From the NCBI GenBank assembly GCA_038148895.1, contig JBBVGQ010000005.1: a stretch of 64,000 nucleotides of DNA; one strand, given 5' to 3'. The position numbers and the translations under genes are program-made. This DNA is from Tamlana sp038148895. GTDB taxonomy: Bacteria; Bacteroidota; Bacteroidia; Flavobacteriales; Flavobacteriaceae. The notes under the pieces were generated by a model. The model searched no databases, was not told the DNA's origin, and saw only the letters and a program-made list of their open reading frames with translations. Shown piece by piece: positions 50,594 through 60,685 of the stretch. Positions within the stretch are counted from its first letter, which is position 1. Each line of letters opens with the position of its first letter.

Positions 50594-51685
50594 TTATTTC
50601 AAAAGTTTTTCAACTTCGTCTGCTATTTCTTTTGTTGCATTGGTCAATGCCAATTTCTTAATGTTTTGGCCAAGCTCTTTTTGCTTTTCAGGTGATGCCA
50701 ACAATTGCGAAAATTTGTTTTCAAAATCGGCATCCAAGTCTTCTTCCTTTATAATCATGGCCGCTTTTTTATCTACAATGGCCATGGCATTTTTTGTTTG
50801 ATGGTCTTCGGCTACATTTGGTGATGGAATAAAAATGACTGGCTTACCAACAATGCAAAGCTCTGAAACCGAACTTGCCCCCGCTCTGGAAACAATAATA
50901 TCTGCAGCGGCATAAGCAAAATCCATATTATTTAAAAACTCATACACCTGAACATTTTGGGTGTTGTTATATATTTTGTATTGTTGAAAATATAGCTTTC
51001 CACATTGCCAAATAATCTGAACATTTTGTGTGTCAAAAAAGTCCAGTTCCTTCTCAATCAATTCATTAATTCGTCTTGACCCCAAGCTTCCACCAATAAC
51101 CAAGAGGGTGTATTTTCCATGCTTCAAATCGAAGAAATTCTTTGCCTCAACTGCTTTCGCGTCAATATCCAAAAGTCCTCGGCGCACTGGATTCCCTGTT
51201 TTTATGATTTTATCCTTTGGAAAAAACCGTTCCAATCCGTCGTATGCAACACATATTTTATTCGCCTTTTTAGCCAATAATTTATTGGTTATTCCCGGAT
51301 ATGAATTTTGCTCCTGAATCAACGTTGGAATATTGTTCATATTTGCCATTTTTAGTAACGGCCCACTGGCAAAACCGCCCGTACCAATAACCACATCTGG
51401 GTTAAAAGTTTTAATAATTTTACGTGCTTTGAGCAGACTACTCACCACTTTAAAAGGAAAACTTAAATTTTTTCTGGTTAACTTTCTCTGAATGCCCGAA
51501 ATCCACAGTCCTTTAATTTTATATCCTGCCTGAGGCACTTTCTCCATCTCCATTCTATCTTTTGCACCCACAAATAAAAACTCTGCATCTGGAAACCGAG
51601 ATTTTAACTCGTTTGCAATGGCAATGGCAGGATAAATATGACCTCCCGTACCTCCTCCAGACAATATGATTCTATAGTTTTTCAT
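50594..51685 (-). CDS. murG: UDP-GlcNAc:lipid I N-acetylglucosaminyltransferase
   Basis: This 363-aa peripheral membrane GT-B glycosyltransferase makes lipid II from lipid I. GGTGGHIYPA (residues 10-19) is the N-terminal glycine-rich loop, VIGTGGFASGP (about 98) a second, and SRAGASSVSELCIVGKPVIFIPSP (about 268) the donor-binding signature. It overlaps ftsW by 1 bp. Confidence 0.97.
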   Translation of the reverse strand: MKNYRIILSGGGTGGHIYPAIAIANELKSRFPDAEFLFVGAKDRMEMEKVPQAGYKIKGLWISGIQRKLTRKNLSFPFKVVSSLLKARKIIKTFNPDVVIGTGGFASGPLLKMANMNNIPTLIQEQNSYPGITNKLLAKKANKICVAYDGLERFFPKDKIIKTGNPVRRGLLDIDAKAVEAKNFFDLKHGKYTLLVIGGSLGSRRINELIEKELDFFDTQNVQIIWQCGKLYFQQYKIYNNTQNVQVYEFLNNMDFAYAAADIIVSRAGASSVSELCIVGKPVIFIPSPNVAEDHQTKNAMAIVDKKAAMIIKEEDLDADFENKFSQLLASPEKQKELGQNIKKLALTNATKEIADEVEKLLK

Positions 51686-52878
51686 TATATGGTTTCAGAA
51701 AGAATTTCCAACGGATTTTCTTCGCTTATTTCTTGTTCTTTTATTTCTTCTCTTTTAGCACTTACACTTAATATGATGCCTATAGCCAAACAAGTCATCC
51801 AAATAGATGTCCCTCCACTACTTATAAGCGGTAAGGTTTGTCCCGTTACAGGGAAAAGTTCAACGGCTACCGCCATATTTATGAGTGCCTGGAACACAAT
51901 GGGCAACCCTACACCTAGCACAAGCAGCTTTCCAAAAACAGTGTCAGATTTTTGCGCGACAATCACAATTCTAAATAGCAACCACAGATATAATATCATG
52001 ATTACGAATCCACCTATTAAGCCATATTCTTCTATGATAATCGCAAAAATGAAATCGGAAGATGATTGGGGCAAAAAGTTTTTTTGCATGCTCTTGCCTG
52101 GACCAACACCTTGAATGCCACCTGTTGCAATGGCTATTTTTGCTTTTTCAATTTGATAGTCGGCCTCAGTATCTTCAGGATTGGAAAAGCTTTCAATTCT
52201 ACCCATCCAAGTATCAACCCTATTTGGCATGGCATCTGGAAATGCTTTAGCAATGAGGATAAACATGGTTAAAACCAAAAGGCCGGAACCTATAATTACA
52301 GCTAAATATCGAATAGGATAACCTCCCAAAAACACCAACATAACCACCATTAAAAACATAATGGCTGCGGTTGAAAAGTTAGCAGGCAGAATAAGAATCA
52401 ACACCAAAAACACCGGCAACCAAAGTGGCAGAATAGATGATTTGAAGGTAATGATTTCATCCTTTATTTTCGACATATAGCGAGCTACGTACACCATTAA
52501 AACGACTGCAGCCAAGGTTGATGTTTGAAACGACATACCCACAAAAGGAATTTGTATCCACCTGCTGGCATTGGCGCCTTCTATAGTTGTCCCTTGCAAC
52601 ATGGTTATGCCCAATAAAACCAACACTATTGGAATCATGATTAGCGACAACCCTTTAAAATATCGGTACGGTATTTTATGCACGCCATACATAATAAAAA
52701 AGCCCAAAACCAAATGCACAAAATGCTTCACGAAAAATGCAAATGTATTGCTACCACCGCCCTTGTAGGCCAAATTACTTGCAGCACTATAAACAGGAAG
52801 AAACGATAATATGGCCAACAATGCCACTATGGCCCAAATCAATCGATCTCCTTTTATGTTTTTAAATAGTGTTTGCAT
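51685..52878 (-). CDS. ftsW: Septal peptidoglycan polymerase FtsW (SEDS family)
   Basis: This 397-aa protein has about ten membrane helices and belongs to the FtsW/RodA/SpoVE family, which polymerises lipid II at the septum with the transpeptidase FtsI. Family markers are GPGKSMQKNFLPQSSSDFIFAIIIEEYGLIGG (about 250-285; described by its ends) and the C-terminal PLISSGGTS. Position between murD and murG is standard. Confidence 0.95.
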   Translation of the reverse strand: MQTLFKNIKGDRLIWAIVALLAILSFLPVYSAASNLAYKGGGSNTFAFFVKHFVHLVLGFFIMYGVHKIPYRYFKGLSLIMIPIVLVLLGITMLQGTTIEGANASRWIQIPFVGMSFQTSTLAAVVLMVYVARYMSKIKDEIITFKSSILPLWLPVFLVLILILPANFSTAAIMFLMVVMLVFLGGYPIRYLAVIIGSGLLVLTMFILIAKAFPDAMPNRVDTWMGRIESFSNPEDTEADYQIEKAKIAIATGGIQGVGPGKSMQKNFLPQSSSDFIFAIIIEEYGLIGGFVIMILYLWLLFRIVIVAQKSDTVFGKLLVLGVGLPIVFQALINMAVAVELFPVTGQTLPLISSGGTSIWMTCLAIGIILSVSAKREEIKEQEISEENPLEILSETI

Positions 52879-52886
52879 TTTTTATT

Positions 52887-54218
52887 TTATAAATTCCTAA
52901 CTGCATCTTTGAATTGACGGCCTCTGTCTTCATAATTCTCAAACAAATCGAAACTTGCACAAGCAGGCGACAACAAAACATTATCTCCTGATTCCGCTAC
53001 TTTATAAGCGATTTTTACAGCTTCACTCATAAACTGTGTTTCAACAATAATATCTACCATATTGCCAAAAGTGTTCATTAACTTTTCATTATCAACACCC
53101 AAACAAATAATGGCCTTTACCTTTTCATTTACAAACGGAAAAAGCTCTTCATAATTATTGCCTTTATCAACACCACCAACAATCCAAACCGTAGGGGCAT
53201 CCATACTTTCCAAAGCATAGTAGGTTGCATTTACATTGGTAGCCTTTGAATCGTTTATATACTGTACTTTGTTGATTTTTAAAACCTCTTCCAATCGATG
53301 CTCAACACCTTGAAAATTTTCAAGACTTTCTCTAATCGTTTGTTTTCTAATTTTTAGCAAATGAGCAACTGTTGAAGCTGCCATTGCATTTTTAATGTTG
53401 TGCTTTCCTTCTAGTGTTAGGCTTGTTGTTGGCATAGTGATTTTATCGTTATTTATAGTTATTTTCATGTTGTTTTGTTCTAAATAAGCTCCATTTTCAA
53501 TGGTTTTGACCAAGGAAAATGGCAATAATGTGGATTGAACTGGATTCTTTTTTAAATGATTTACAATCACTTCATCATCGGCATCATAAATCAAATAATC
53601 GTCTTTGGTTTGATTCATGGCTATCCTGAATTTTGATTTGATATAGTTTTCAAATTTGTAATCATACCTATCCAAATGGTCTGGCGTTATGTTGGTAATC
53701 ACGGCAATTTTTGGTTTAAAATCTATGATATCGTCCAATTGAAAACTGCTGATTTCAAGAACATAGTTTTCAAAATCATCCTCTAAAACTTGCTTTGCGA
53801 AACTGTCTCCAATATTTCCGGCCAACCCAACATTCAACTCTTGTTTTAAAAGATGGTGTGTTAAGGTTGCGGTGGTTGTTTTACCGTTACTGCCTGTAAT
53901 TCCAATAATGGTAGCATCTGTAAATTTTGATGCAAACTCAATTTCTGAAACTACCTTAATCCCTTTTTCGCGAATTTGTTTCACTAAAGGCACTTTATCT
54001 GGAATCCCAGGACTTTTCATAACCAAATCGGCATTCAGAATTTTAGATTCCGTATGGGTTTCATCTTCCCATTCAATCTCATTATGTACAAGAACTTGTT
54101 TATATTTCTCCTTTATTTTTCCTTTATCGGAAACAAATACTTCAAAGCCTTTTTCCTTTGCCAAGAGTGCGGTTCCCACACCACTTTCTCCTCCGCCAAG
54201 CACCACCAGCCTTTTCAT
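52887..54218 (-). CDS. murD: UDP-N-acetylmuramoyl-L-alanine--D-glutamate ligase
   Basis: This 443-aa Mur ligase adds D-Glu. It has the N-terminal UDP-site (VVLGGGESGVGTALLA), the ATP P-loop IIGITGSNGKTTTATLT (about residue 107) and INDSKATNVNATYYAL (about 305), and closes with LLSPACASFDLFENYEDRG, a MurD hallmark. It is adjacent to mraY (0 bp) and followed by ftsW (8 bp). Confidence 0.97.
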   Translation of the reverse strand: MKRLVVLGGGESGVGTALLAKEKGFEVFVSDKGKIKEKYKQVLVHNEIEWEDETHTESKILNADLVMKSPGIPDKVPLVKQIREKGIKVVSEIEFASKFTDATIIGITGSNGKTTTATLTHHLLKQELNVGLAGNIGDSFAKQVLEDDFENYVLEISSFQLDDIIDFKPKIAVITNITPDHLDRYDYKFENYIKSKFRIAMNQTKDDYLIYDADDEVIVNHLKKNPVQSTLLPFSLVKTIENGAYLEQNNMKITINNDKITMPTTSLTLEGKHNIKNAMAASTVAHLLKIRKQTIRESLENFQGVEHRLEEVLKINKVQYINDSKATNVNATYYALESMDAPTVWIVGGVDKGNNYEELFPFVNEKVKAIICLGVDNEKLMNTFGNMVDIIVETQFMSEAVKIAYKVAESGDNVLLSPACASFDLFENYEDRGRQFKDAVRNL

Positions 54219-55460
54219 TTATCGAATCTTTAGCGTTACTATAGATACAATAGCGAGCAGAATGCCCACAATCCAAAAACGGGTCACGATTTTACTTTCA
54301 TGGTAGCCCTTTTTTTGATAATGGTGATGCAATGGTGACATCAAAAAAATGCGTCTGCCCTCGCCATATTTTTTTTTGGTGTACTTAAACCAACTCACCT
54401 GCATGACCACGGATAAATTTTCGGCTAAAAAGATGCCGCACAATACTGGTATCAACCATTCCTTTCTAACCGCAATGGCTATCACAGCAATTATGCCTCC
54501 AATGGTCAAACTACCGGTGTCTCCCATAAAAACTTGTGCCGGATAGGTGTTGTACCATAAAAATCCAACAAGAGCTCCAACAAATGCTGTGATGTAAATC
54601 GTGATTTCCTCAACCCGAGGTATGTACATGATATTCAAATATTCCGAGAAAATAATGTTACCAGAAACCCATGCAAAAATGCCCAACGTGAGCACAACAA
54701 TGGCCGAAGTACCGGCCGCCAAACCATCAATACCATCGGTTAAATTGGCACCGTTGGATACTGCTGTTATGATAAAAATGGCAACCAAGATGAAAATAAT
54801 CCAGGCGTATTTGTCCAATGCTGGACTAATCCAAGTAATGACTTTGGCATAATCAAATTCATTCCCTTTTACAAACGGAATAGTTGTTTTAGTAGATTTA
54901 ACCTCTGGCTGAAACAACTTGGCAGGCTCTATATCTGGGTTTTCGGCAAGAAGCACACGTTGTTCCTCAATAGGAAGTTTCTCTTTCATGGTTACATCTT
55001 GATGAAAAAACAAGGTTGCACCAACGATGATACCCAAACCAATTTGCCCCATAACCTTAAAGCGTCCTTTTAGGCCTTCTTTATCATTTTTAAACTTTTT
55101 TATGTAGTCGTCAATAAAACCAATAGTACCCATCCAAAGTGTGGTAACAATCAAAAGAATGATGTAAATATTTTCTAATTTGGCCAATAGAAGTACAGGA
55201 ATCAACGTTGCTAAAATGATGATGATTCCACCCATGGTTGGAGTACCCGCTTTTTCCTTTTGACCTTCCAAACCTAAGTCCCTAATAGTTTCTCCCATTT
55301 GTTTTTTAAGTAAAAAGCGAATAATGCGTTTACCGTAAATTGTAGAAATTAACAATGACAAAATCATAGCTGTAGCGGCCCTAAAGGTCAAGAACCCAAA
55401 AAGTGTTGCTCCAGGAAACTGAAACTGTTTTTCTAAATATTCAAATAGGTAATACAGCAT
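54219..55460 (-). CDS. mraY: Phospho-MurNAc-pentapeptide transferase MraY
   Basis: This 413-aa membrane enzyme transfers phospho-MurNAc-pentapeptide to undecaprenyl phosphate to give lipid I. FIDDYIKKFKNDKEGL (about residue 114) and NLTDGIDGLAAG (about 240) contain the catalytic Asp residues, and LMSPLHHHYQKKGYHE (about 373) holds the HHH motif. It is ~50 residues longer than the E. coli enzyme because of an insertion around residues 155-205 in an extracytoplasmic loop. Confidence 0.96.
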   Translation of the reverse strand: MLYYLFEYLEKQFQFPGATLFGFLTFRAATAMILSLLISTIYGKRIIRFLLKKQMGETIRDLGLEGQKEKAGTPTMGGIIIILATLIPVLLLAKLENIYIILLIVTTLWMGTIGFIDDYIKKFKNDKEGLKGRFKVMGQIGLGIIVGATLFFHQDVTMKEKLPIEEQRVLLAENPDIEPAKLFQPEVKSTKTTIPFVKGNEFDYAKVITWISPALDKYAWIIFILVAIFIITAVSNGANLTDGIDGLAAGTSAIVVLTLGIFAWVSGNIIFSEYLNIMYIPRVEEITIYITAFVGALVGFLWYNTYPAQVFMGDTGSLTIGGIIAVIAIAVRKEWLIPVLCGIFLAENLSVVMQVSWFKYTKKKYGEGRRIFLMSPLHHHYQKKGYHESKIVTRFWIVGILLAIVSIVTLKIR

Positions 55461-55461
55461 G

Positions 55462-56925
55462 TTATTTTTGTAATTGCTTTAAAAATTCTTGTACTATTTT
55501 AAAATCATCAAAATCAAATCGTTCTCCCTTAATTTCCTGATAGGTTTCATGGCCTTTCCCTGCAATCAATATGATATCATTTGGTTGCGCCATTTGGCAG
55601 GCAGCTTTTATGGCTTGCTTTCTATCTTCTATGACTAGGGCCTTTTTATAGTTTTGGGGCTCAACACCTGCTTCAATCTCCCTTAAAATATCTGCTGGGT
55701 TTTCGCTACGGGGGTTATCACTTGTAAAGATTACTTTTGAACTTAAAGCCGTGGCAATGTGTCCCATTTTTGGGCGTTTGGTTTTATCTCTATCACCACC
55801 GCAACCAACAACCGTAATGAGTTCTTCATTTTTGGTTCGGATACTATTGATGGTTTCTAAAACATTCTTTAGAGCGTCGGGAGTATGGGCATAATCAACA
55901 ATGGCTGTAATTTTTTCATTTGAAACGATGTACTGAAAACGTCCACTTACACTTTCCAAATCACTAATCAACCTTAGAATTTCAACCTTTTCAAGACCCA
56001 ACAGTTCCGCAGTAGCATAAATGGCCAAAACGTTATAGGCGTTGAAATTCCCAATCAACCTTGTCCAAACCTCACTATCATTCACTTTTAATAGCAATCC
56101 ACCAAATTGATTTTCCAATATTGTGGATTTATAATCGGCATACTGCTTTAACGCATAGGTATATTTTCTGGCTTGGGTATTTTGCAACATCACCAAACCG
56201 TTTTTGTCATCAACATTGACTAGGGCAAAGGCTTTACTTGAAAGTCCGTCAAAAAACCTCTTTTTTACATCGCGATATTCCGCAAAGGTTTTATGGTAAT
56301 CTAAATGGTCGTGTGTAAGGTTGGTAAATATGCCTCCTTCAAATTGAAGCCCCTCAGTTCTATATTGATGTATACCATGCGAACTCACTTCCATGAAGCA
56401 AAATTCAACACCAGCAACATTCATCTCATTTAAATATTTATTGATGGTCAGTGAATCTGGCGTGGTATGGGTGGCTTTGTACTTTACATCATCAACCATA
56501 ATTTTAACTGTGGACAACAAGCCCACTTTGTACCCTGCTTTTTTGAACAACTGATACAACAAACTTGCAACAGTTGTTTTTCCATTGGTTCCGGTAACGC
56601 CAACCAGTTTCAAATTTTCAGAAGGATTGTCATAAAAATTTGATGCCATAATGGCCAGTGCCCTATTGGAATTATCAACTTCTATATAAGTAATGCCTTC
56701 AACCAAATGTTCGGGAATAGCCTCGCAAACAACACTTGTTGCCCCTTTCTTAATGGCAGTTTCAATAAAATCATGTCCGTCTGCAATCGCACCTCGAATA
56801 GCGACAAACAAATGGCCTTTTTCTATTTTTCTGGAATCAAAATCAATGGCATTAACAGACACGCCCGTACTACCAACTACAGCGTTTATGGTAACCTTGT
56901 ACAATATGTCCTTTAATGCCATCAT
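55462..56925 (-). CDS. murE: UDP-MurNAc-tripeptide synthetase (meso-DAP-adding MurE)
   Basis: This 487-aa Mur ligase adds the third stem residue. P-loop GVTGTNGKTTVASLL (about residue 109) and DYAHTPDALKNVL are Mur motifs. The specificity loop reads SDNPRSENP (about 407), the DNPR form that selects meso-diaminopimelate. Start at 56925 overlaps the ftsI stop by 4 bp; a second ATG three bases later is equally possible. Confidence 0.97.
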   Translation of the reverse strand: MMALKDILYKVTINAVVGSTGVSVNAIDFDSRKIEKGHLFVAIRGAIADGHDFIETAIKKGATSVVCEAIPEHLVEGITYIEVDNSNRALAIMASNFYDNPSENLKLVGVTGTNGKTTVASLLYQLFKKAGYKVGLLSTVKIMVDDVKYKATHTTPDSLTINKYLNEMNVAGVEFCFMEVSSHGIHQYRTEGLQFEGGIFTNLTHDHLDYHKTFAEYRDVKKRFFDGLSSKAFALVNVDDKNGLVMLQNTQARKYTYALKQYADYKSTILENQFGGLLLKVNDSEVWTRLIGNFNAYNVLAIYATAELLGLEKVEILRLISDLESVSGRFQYIVSNEKITAIVDYAHTPDALKNVLETINSIRTKNEELITVVGCGGDRDKTKRPKMGHIATALSSKVIFTSDNPRSENPADILREIEAGVEPQNYKKALVIEDRKQAIKAACQMAQPNDIILIAGKGHETYQEIKGERFDFDDFKIVQEFLKQLQK

Positions 56926-58928
56926 GAAGCTTTTAACACTACGGTTTGATTTGTTTTTAACTTTGTATTCTTGCTTACAGATTGTTCTTTTATAATGCCA
57001 TTGCCGTTCAATTTCACTTTAACATCCACTTGCATGTTTTCTAAAAGCGCCAAGGCATCCATGGCTGGTAAGCCAATTACATCCGGCATAATGGTTTTAT
57101 AGGTTTGAGCGGTTTGATAAAAGGTTTCAAATTCATTTTCAACTTCTGCAACTTGGACATCCAATGATTGCACTTCGTCAATAATTGGCGTATCTGTAAA
57201 TATTTTTTGCGCGATTCTTTTAAATACAGGACCTGTTACATCTGCCCCGTAATACCCTTTTTCAACACTTGGCTTATGAATAACCACAATGCAGGAGTAC
57301 TTTGGATTTTCTGCTGGAAAGTATCCAGAGAACGATGAAATATATCGCCTGTTTTCTTTCCAATCTTTCATCCAATATTCGGTTTGCGCGGTTCCTGTTT
57401 TTCCAGCCATCGAGAAATATTCTGAATACAATGAACGCCCAGTGCCACGAACCACCACGTTTTTCAAAATGCTTTGTATTTCCTTCAGCGTCTTTTCTGA
57501 ACAGATTTTTTCATTTGACACATCACCCTCAAATGTTTCAATAACATCATCAAGCTCCTTCACAGCTTTTATGAATTTCGGTTTCACCATAACACCATTG
57601 TTTGCAATGGCATTATAAAAGGTCAACGTTTGCAATGGTGTTAATTTTAAATTATATCCGTAAGCAATAGACGGAAGCGCATTTTTACTCCAAATTTTAT
57701 CTCCTGGCTCGGGAATTATCGGATTGCCTTCACCTAAAATTGGCAGACCTAAGGGCTTATTAAGATTCCAATCTTGTAAATGACCGATGAACTTTTTGGG
57801 GTTTTCAGAATAGCCCTCATCAATTATGGTAGCCAGCCCAATATTTGAAGACACCTCCAACACTCGAGCCACAGAAATCTTACCATGACCATGCGTATCG
57901 TAAATGCCTCTGCCATAGAATTGTTTGTAACCTAATTTCGTATCGATTACCGTAGAAGTATCAACTACCTTATCTTCCAAAGCCGCCATTAAGGCCATTA
58001 CTTTAAACGTAGAACCCGGCTCATGAGACTCGCCAACGGCATAGTTCAAGCGCTCATAATAAAGCCCATCGCTGTTTCTTCCCAAATTAGAAATGGCACG
58101 AATCTCACCAGTTTTGGTTTCCATAACCACCACACAACCGTGGTCGGCCTCATATTCTTCAAGTTGTTTTAAAAGCGCATGGTGCGCGATATCTTGAATA
58201 TTAACATCAATGGTAGTATAGACATCATAACCATCTTTTGGCTCAACTTCATTGGCATCACTTAATGGCTTCCATTGCCCTTTCCCTATTTGCTGTTTTT
58301 TTCTTTTACCGTCAACTCCGCGCAAATATTTTACCCCAAAAGCCCCATCAATTCCGGCACGGGTAACATTCCCTTTGTCATCAAACCGCTCATAACCAAT
58401 GGAACGCTGTGCAATGGCCCCCATCGGATGCTCTCTTTTTGTTTTTTGCTCCACAATCAATCCCCCTTTAAAAGCACCTAAATTCAATAGTGGAAAGTTT
58501 CTTAAACGGATGTAATCAGAATACCCAATGTTTCTCGCCAACAAATAGTACCTATTTTTATTGGCGCGAGCTTTTCTGATATCTCTTTCTAATCCATTTG
58601 AAGATTTTCCTGAATATTTTGAGAGCGAATCACAAAGCGGCTTAACATATTCCTCAAAATTTTTGACGGAAGGCGTCAATGCATCAAACCGGATATCGTA
58701 TTTTGGAATTGAGGTAGCCAATAAATTTCCATTCACGGAATAAACATTACCTCTATTTGCAGGAATCACTACATCCTTAACCACGCGTTCGGTAGCCAAA
58801 GCCCTGTATTTGTCGCCCTGCATAAACTGGATGCTGACCAATTTAAACACCACGGCAAGCCCGAAGACGAACATACATCCTGCTATAAAATACAAACGGT
58901 TCAATATGTTTTTCTCGTTTACTGCCAA
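56922..58928 (-). CDS. ftsI: Septal penicillin-binding protein (FtsI/PBP3-like) with PASTA domain
   Basis: This 668-aa bitopic transpeptidase crosslinks septal peptidoglycan. N-terminal membrane helix about residues 12-30. Transpeptidase domain with SxxK in EPGSTFKVMAL (about residue 305), SxN in VSSNIGLAT (about 359) and KTGTAQ (about 508). The C-terminal ~60 residues (MPDVIGLPAMDALALL...) form one PASTA domain, as in other Bacteroidota. It is 9 bp downstream of ftsL. Confidence 0.95.
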   Translation of the reverse strand: MAVNEKNILNRLYFIAGCMFVFGLAVVFKLVSIQFMQGDKYRALATERVVKDVVIPANRGNVYSVNGNLLATSIPKYDIRFDALTPSVKNFEEYVKPLCDSLSKYSGKSSNGLERDIRKARANKNRYYLLARNIGYSDYIRLRNFPLLNLGAFKGGLIVEQKTKREHPMGAIAQRSIGYERFDDKGNVTRAGIDGAFGVKYLRGVDGKRKKQQIGKGQWKPLSDANEVEPKDGYDVYTTIDVNIQDIAHHALLKQLEEYEADHGCVVVMETKTGEIRAISNLGRNSDGLYYERLNYAVGESHEPGSTFKVMALMAALEDKVVDTSTVIDTKLGYKQFYGRGIYDTHGHGKISVARVLEVSSNIGLATIIDEGYSENPKKFIGHLQDWNLNKPLGLPILGEGNPIIPEPGDKIWSKNALPSIAYGYNLKLTPLQTLTFYNAIANNGVMVKPKFIKAVKELDDVIETFEGDVSNEKICSEKTLKEIQSILKNVVVRGTGRSLYSEYFSMAGKTGTAQTEYWMKDWKENRRYISSFSGYFPAENPKYSCIVVIHKPSVEKGYYGADVTGPVFKRIAQKIFTDTPIIDEVQSLDVQVAEVENEFETFYQTAQTYKTIMPDVIGLPAMDALALLENMQVDVKVKLNGNGIIKEQSVSKNTKLKTNQTVVLKAS

Positions 58929-58937
58929 GGTTGGTTA

Positions 58938-59255
58938 TCAGTTTTGTGATTTTACTTTTATTTTTTTTGGCGGAATTATCGAGGGCGCCAACCCCTTTTC
59001 TTTCATAACATTCACAACATGCGATTCCATTTTAAGCCTCATGAGCTTAGATCGGCCATCAACAAAAGCAGAACGCATTTCTTTTACTTCATTTTTCAAT
59101 CTCGCAATTTCATATACCTTTTTATCGGCACTGTGCGAACTGGCAATCATAATTATGGCCAGCCCCGAAATAAAAAGGATGAAACGCCAGTTTCTAAACG
59201 AATCATCACTTACCAAAAAGGTTCCTTTTAGTATGTTGTAGATGTTTTTCTTCAT
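58938..59255 (-). CDS. ftsL: FtsL-like divisome protein
   Basis: This 105-aa bitopic protein has one membrane helix (about residues 26-43) followed by a short coiled coil (KKVYEIARLKNEVKEMRSAF) that can pair with DivIC/FtsB. Position between rsmH and ftsI and the topology identify it; sequence conservation in this family is low. It ends with a basic tail (KKIKVKSQN). Confidence 0.85.
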   Translation of the reverse strand: MKKNIYNILKGTFLVSDDSFRNWRFILFISGLAIIMIASSHSADKKVYEIARLKNEVKEMRSAFVDGRSKLMRLKMESHVVNVMKEKGLAPSIIPPKKIKVKSQN

Positions 59256-59280
59256 AAACCGCTTTTGATCATTTTTTCGT

Positions 59281-60177
59281 TTATACTTTTTCAGCTATTC
59301 GGAGTTTTGCACTTCTCGCTCTGTTATTCAATTTTACCTCTTCTTTTGAAGGAACTATTAAACTTCCTACTTTTTTCAGCGGCACTTCAAAATTGCCAAA
59401 CATATCGCGCTCTGGCTCTCCTTCAAACATGCCGTTTCTCATGAATCGCTTTACCAACCTGTCTTCCAAAGAATGATAGGATATAAAGCTTAAACGACCT
59501 CCCTTTTTTAAAATCTCGGGAGTTTGCAATAAAAACTCCTTCAACGCCTCAATCTCTTGGTTCACCTCTATCCTTATTGCTTGATAAATTTGAGCCAACA
59601 CTTTGTTTTCATGGCGCGGTGGTAAAAATTTATGCAACACCTCCTTAAGTTGGGCACTTGTTACAATGGGTTTTGTTTTCCTGTGATGAACAATCAATCT
59701 TGCCATTGCAGGGGCTGCACGCAATTCACCATATTGCAAAAACATATTTTTCAGTTGTTCCTCATCATATTCGTTTACCACATGAAATGCAGAGAGCTTA
59801 TTTTGCTGGTTCATCCGCATATCCAAATCTGCTTCAAACCGTGTTGAAAAACCACGTTCTGCAACATCAAACTGATGTGACGAAACCCCAAAATCGGCCA
59901 AGATCCCATCAACTTCTTTCACCCCATGAAACCTTAAAAACCGTTTTATATATCTAAAGTTTTCATTAATCAGCGTAAAGCGAGTGTCATCAATTGTATT
60001 TCTAAGAGCGTCTTGATCTTGATCAAAAGCGAACAACTTTCCGTTTTCACCAAGTCGTTTTAATATTTCTTTACTGTGGCCACCACCACCGAACGTTACA
60101 TCAACATAAATTCCATCTGGCTTAATGTTCAGCCCATCAACAGTTTCTTTTAGCAGTACTGGGTTATGATATTCCAT
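59281..60177 (-). CDS. rsmH: 16S rRNA (cytosine-1402-N4)-methyltransferase RsmH
   Basis: This ~298-aa SAM methyltransferase modifies C1402 in the ribosomal P site. It begins MEYHNPVLLKETVDGL, and TFGGGGHSKEIL (about residue 32) is the SAM motif. DFGVSSHQFDVAERGFSTR and ISYHSLEDRLVKRF are family signatures. Four alternative Met/Val starts run upstream to 60189 inside the mraZ 3' end; 60177 is preferred because it gives the usual N-terminus. Overlaps mraZ by 14 bp. Confidence 0.95.
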   Translation of the reverse strand: MEYHNPVLLKETVDGLNIKPDGIYVDVTFGGGGHSKEILKRLGENGKLFAFDQDQDALRNTIDDTRFTLINENFRYIKRFLRFHGVKEVDGILADFGVSSHQFDVAERGFSTRFEADLDMRMNQQNKLSAFHVVNEYDEEQLKNMFLQYGELRAAPAMARLIVHHRKTKPIVTSAQLKEVLHKFLPPRHENKVLAQIYQAIRIEVNQEIEALKEFLLQTPEILKKGGRLSFISYHSLEDRLVKRFMRNGMFEGEPERDMFGNFEVPLKKVGSLIVPSKEEVKLNNRARSAKLRIAEKV

Positions 60178-60634
60178 CACCATCATCATCTTGTCCCATT
60201 ACCTCTTCGGCCAAATCTGCAAAATCTACAGCCGTTTCATCAATCGCCTGTTCATATAAATCCTTATCCCAGATTTCAATAATATTGATAGCCGAAGCCA
60301 CAACAATATTTTTTGAAATGTTAGCAAACACCGTTAAATCCTTTGGGATTAACAATCTACCGTTTACATCTATCTCAACAATTTTAGCACCAGCAGTAAA
60401 CCTCCTGATAAAATCATTGTTTTTTTTCTTGAATTTATTCAGCTTGTTCATTTTTTGCATTAGGGCCTGCCATTCACTCATAGGGTAAAGCTCTAAACAC
60501 TTTTGAAAGACGGAACGACGCAGCACAAAACCATCTTGCAAAGCCGAAGACAGTTGCTTTTTGATGGAAGCGGGCATCATTAATCTGCCTTTTACATCAA
60601 CCTTGCAATCGTATGTTCCTGTGATTAAATCCAA
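60164..60634 (-). CDS. mraZ: Transcriptional regulator MraZ (TTG start)
   Basis: This 156-aa DNA-binding protein represses the dcw cluster. It has two AbrB-like repeats: GTYDCKVDVKGRLMMPASIKKQL (about residues 4-26) and AKIVEIDVNGRLLIPKDLTVFA (about 86-107). The TTG at 60634 gives MDLITGTYDCKVD, the usual length and N-terminus. A longer frame from GTG 60691 was rejected because that codon lies in the MraZ-box array and upstream of the -7 promoter box. Confidence 0.93.
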   Translation of the reverse strand: MDLITGTYDCKVDVKGRLMMPASIKKQLSSALQDGFVLRRSVFQKCLELYPMSEWQALMQKMNKLNKFKKKNNDFIRRFTAGAKIVEIDVNGRLLIPKDLTVFANISKNIVVASAINIIEIWDKDLYEQAIDETAVDFADLAEEVMGQDDDGDGIS

Positions 60635-60667
60635 AAGCGGTCTGCTGAATTTTAAATGTTTAAGTTT

Positions 60668-60675
60668 CAAATATA
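60668..60675 (-). promoter_or_regulatory. -7 promoter box TATATTTG of the dcw cluster
   Basis: Perfect TAnnTTTG on the minus strand, 33 bases before the TTG start of mraZ. It lies just downstream of the three GTGGTA repeats. Confidence 0.7.
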
Positions 60676-60685
60676 TCGAAAAATT

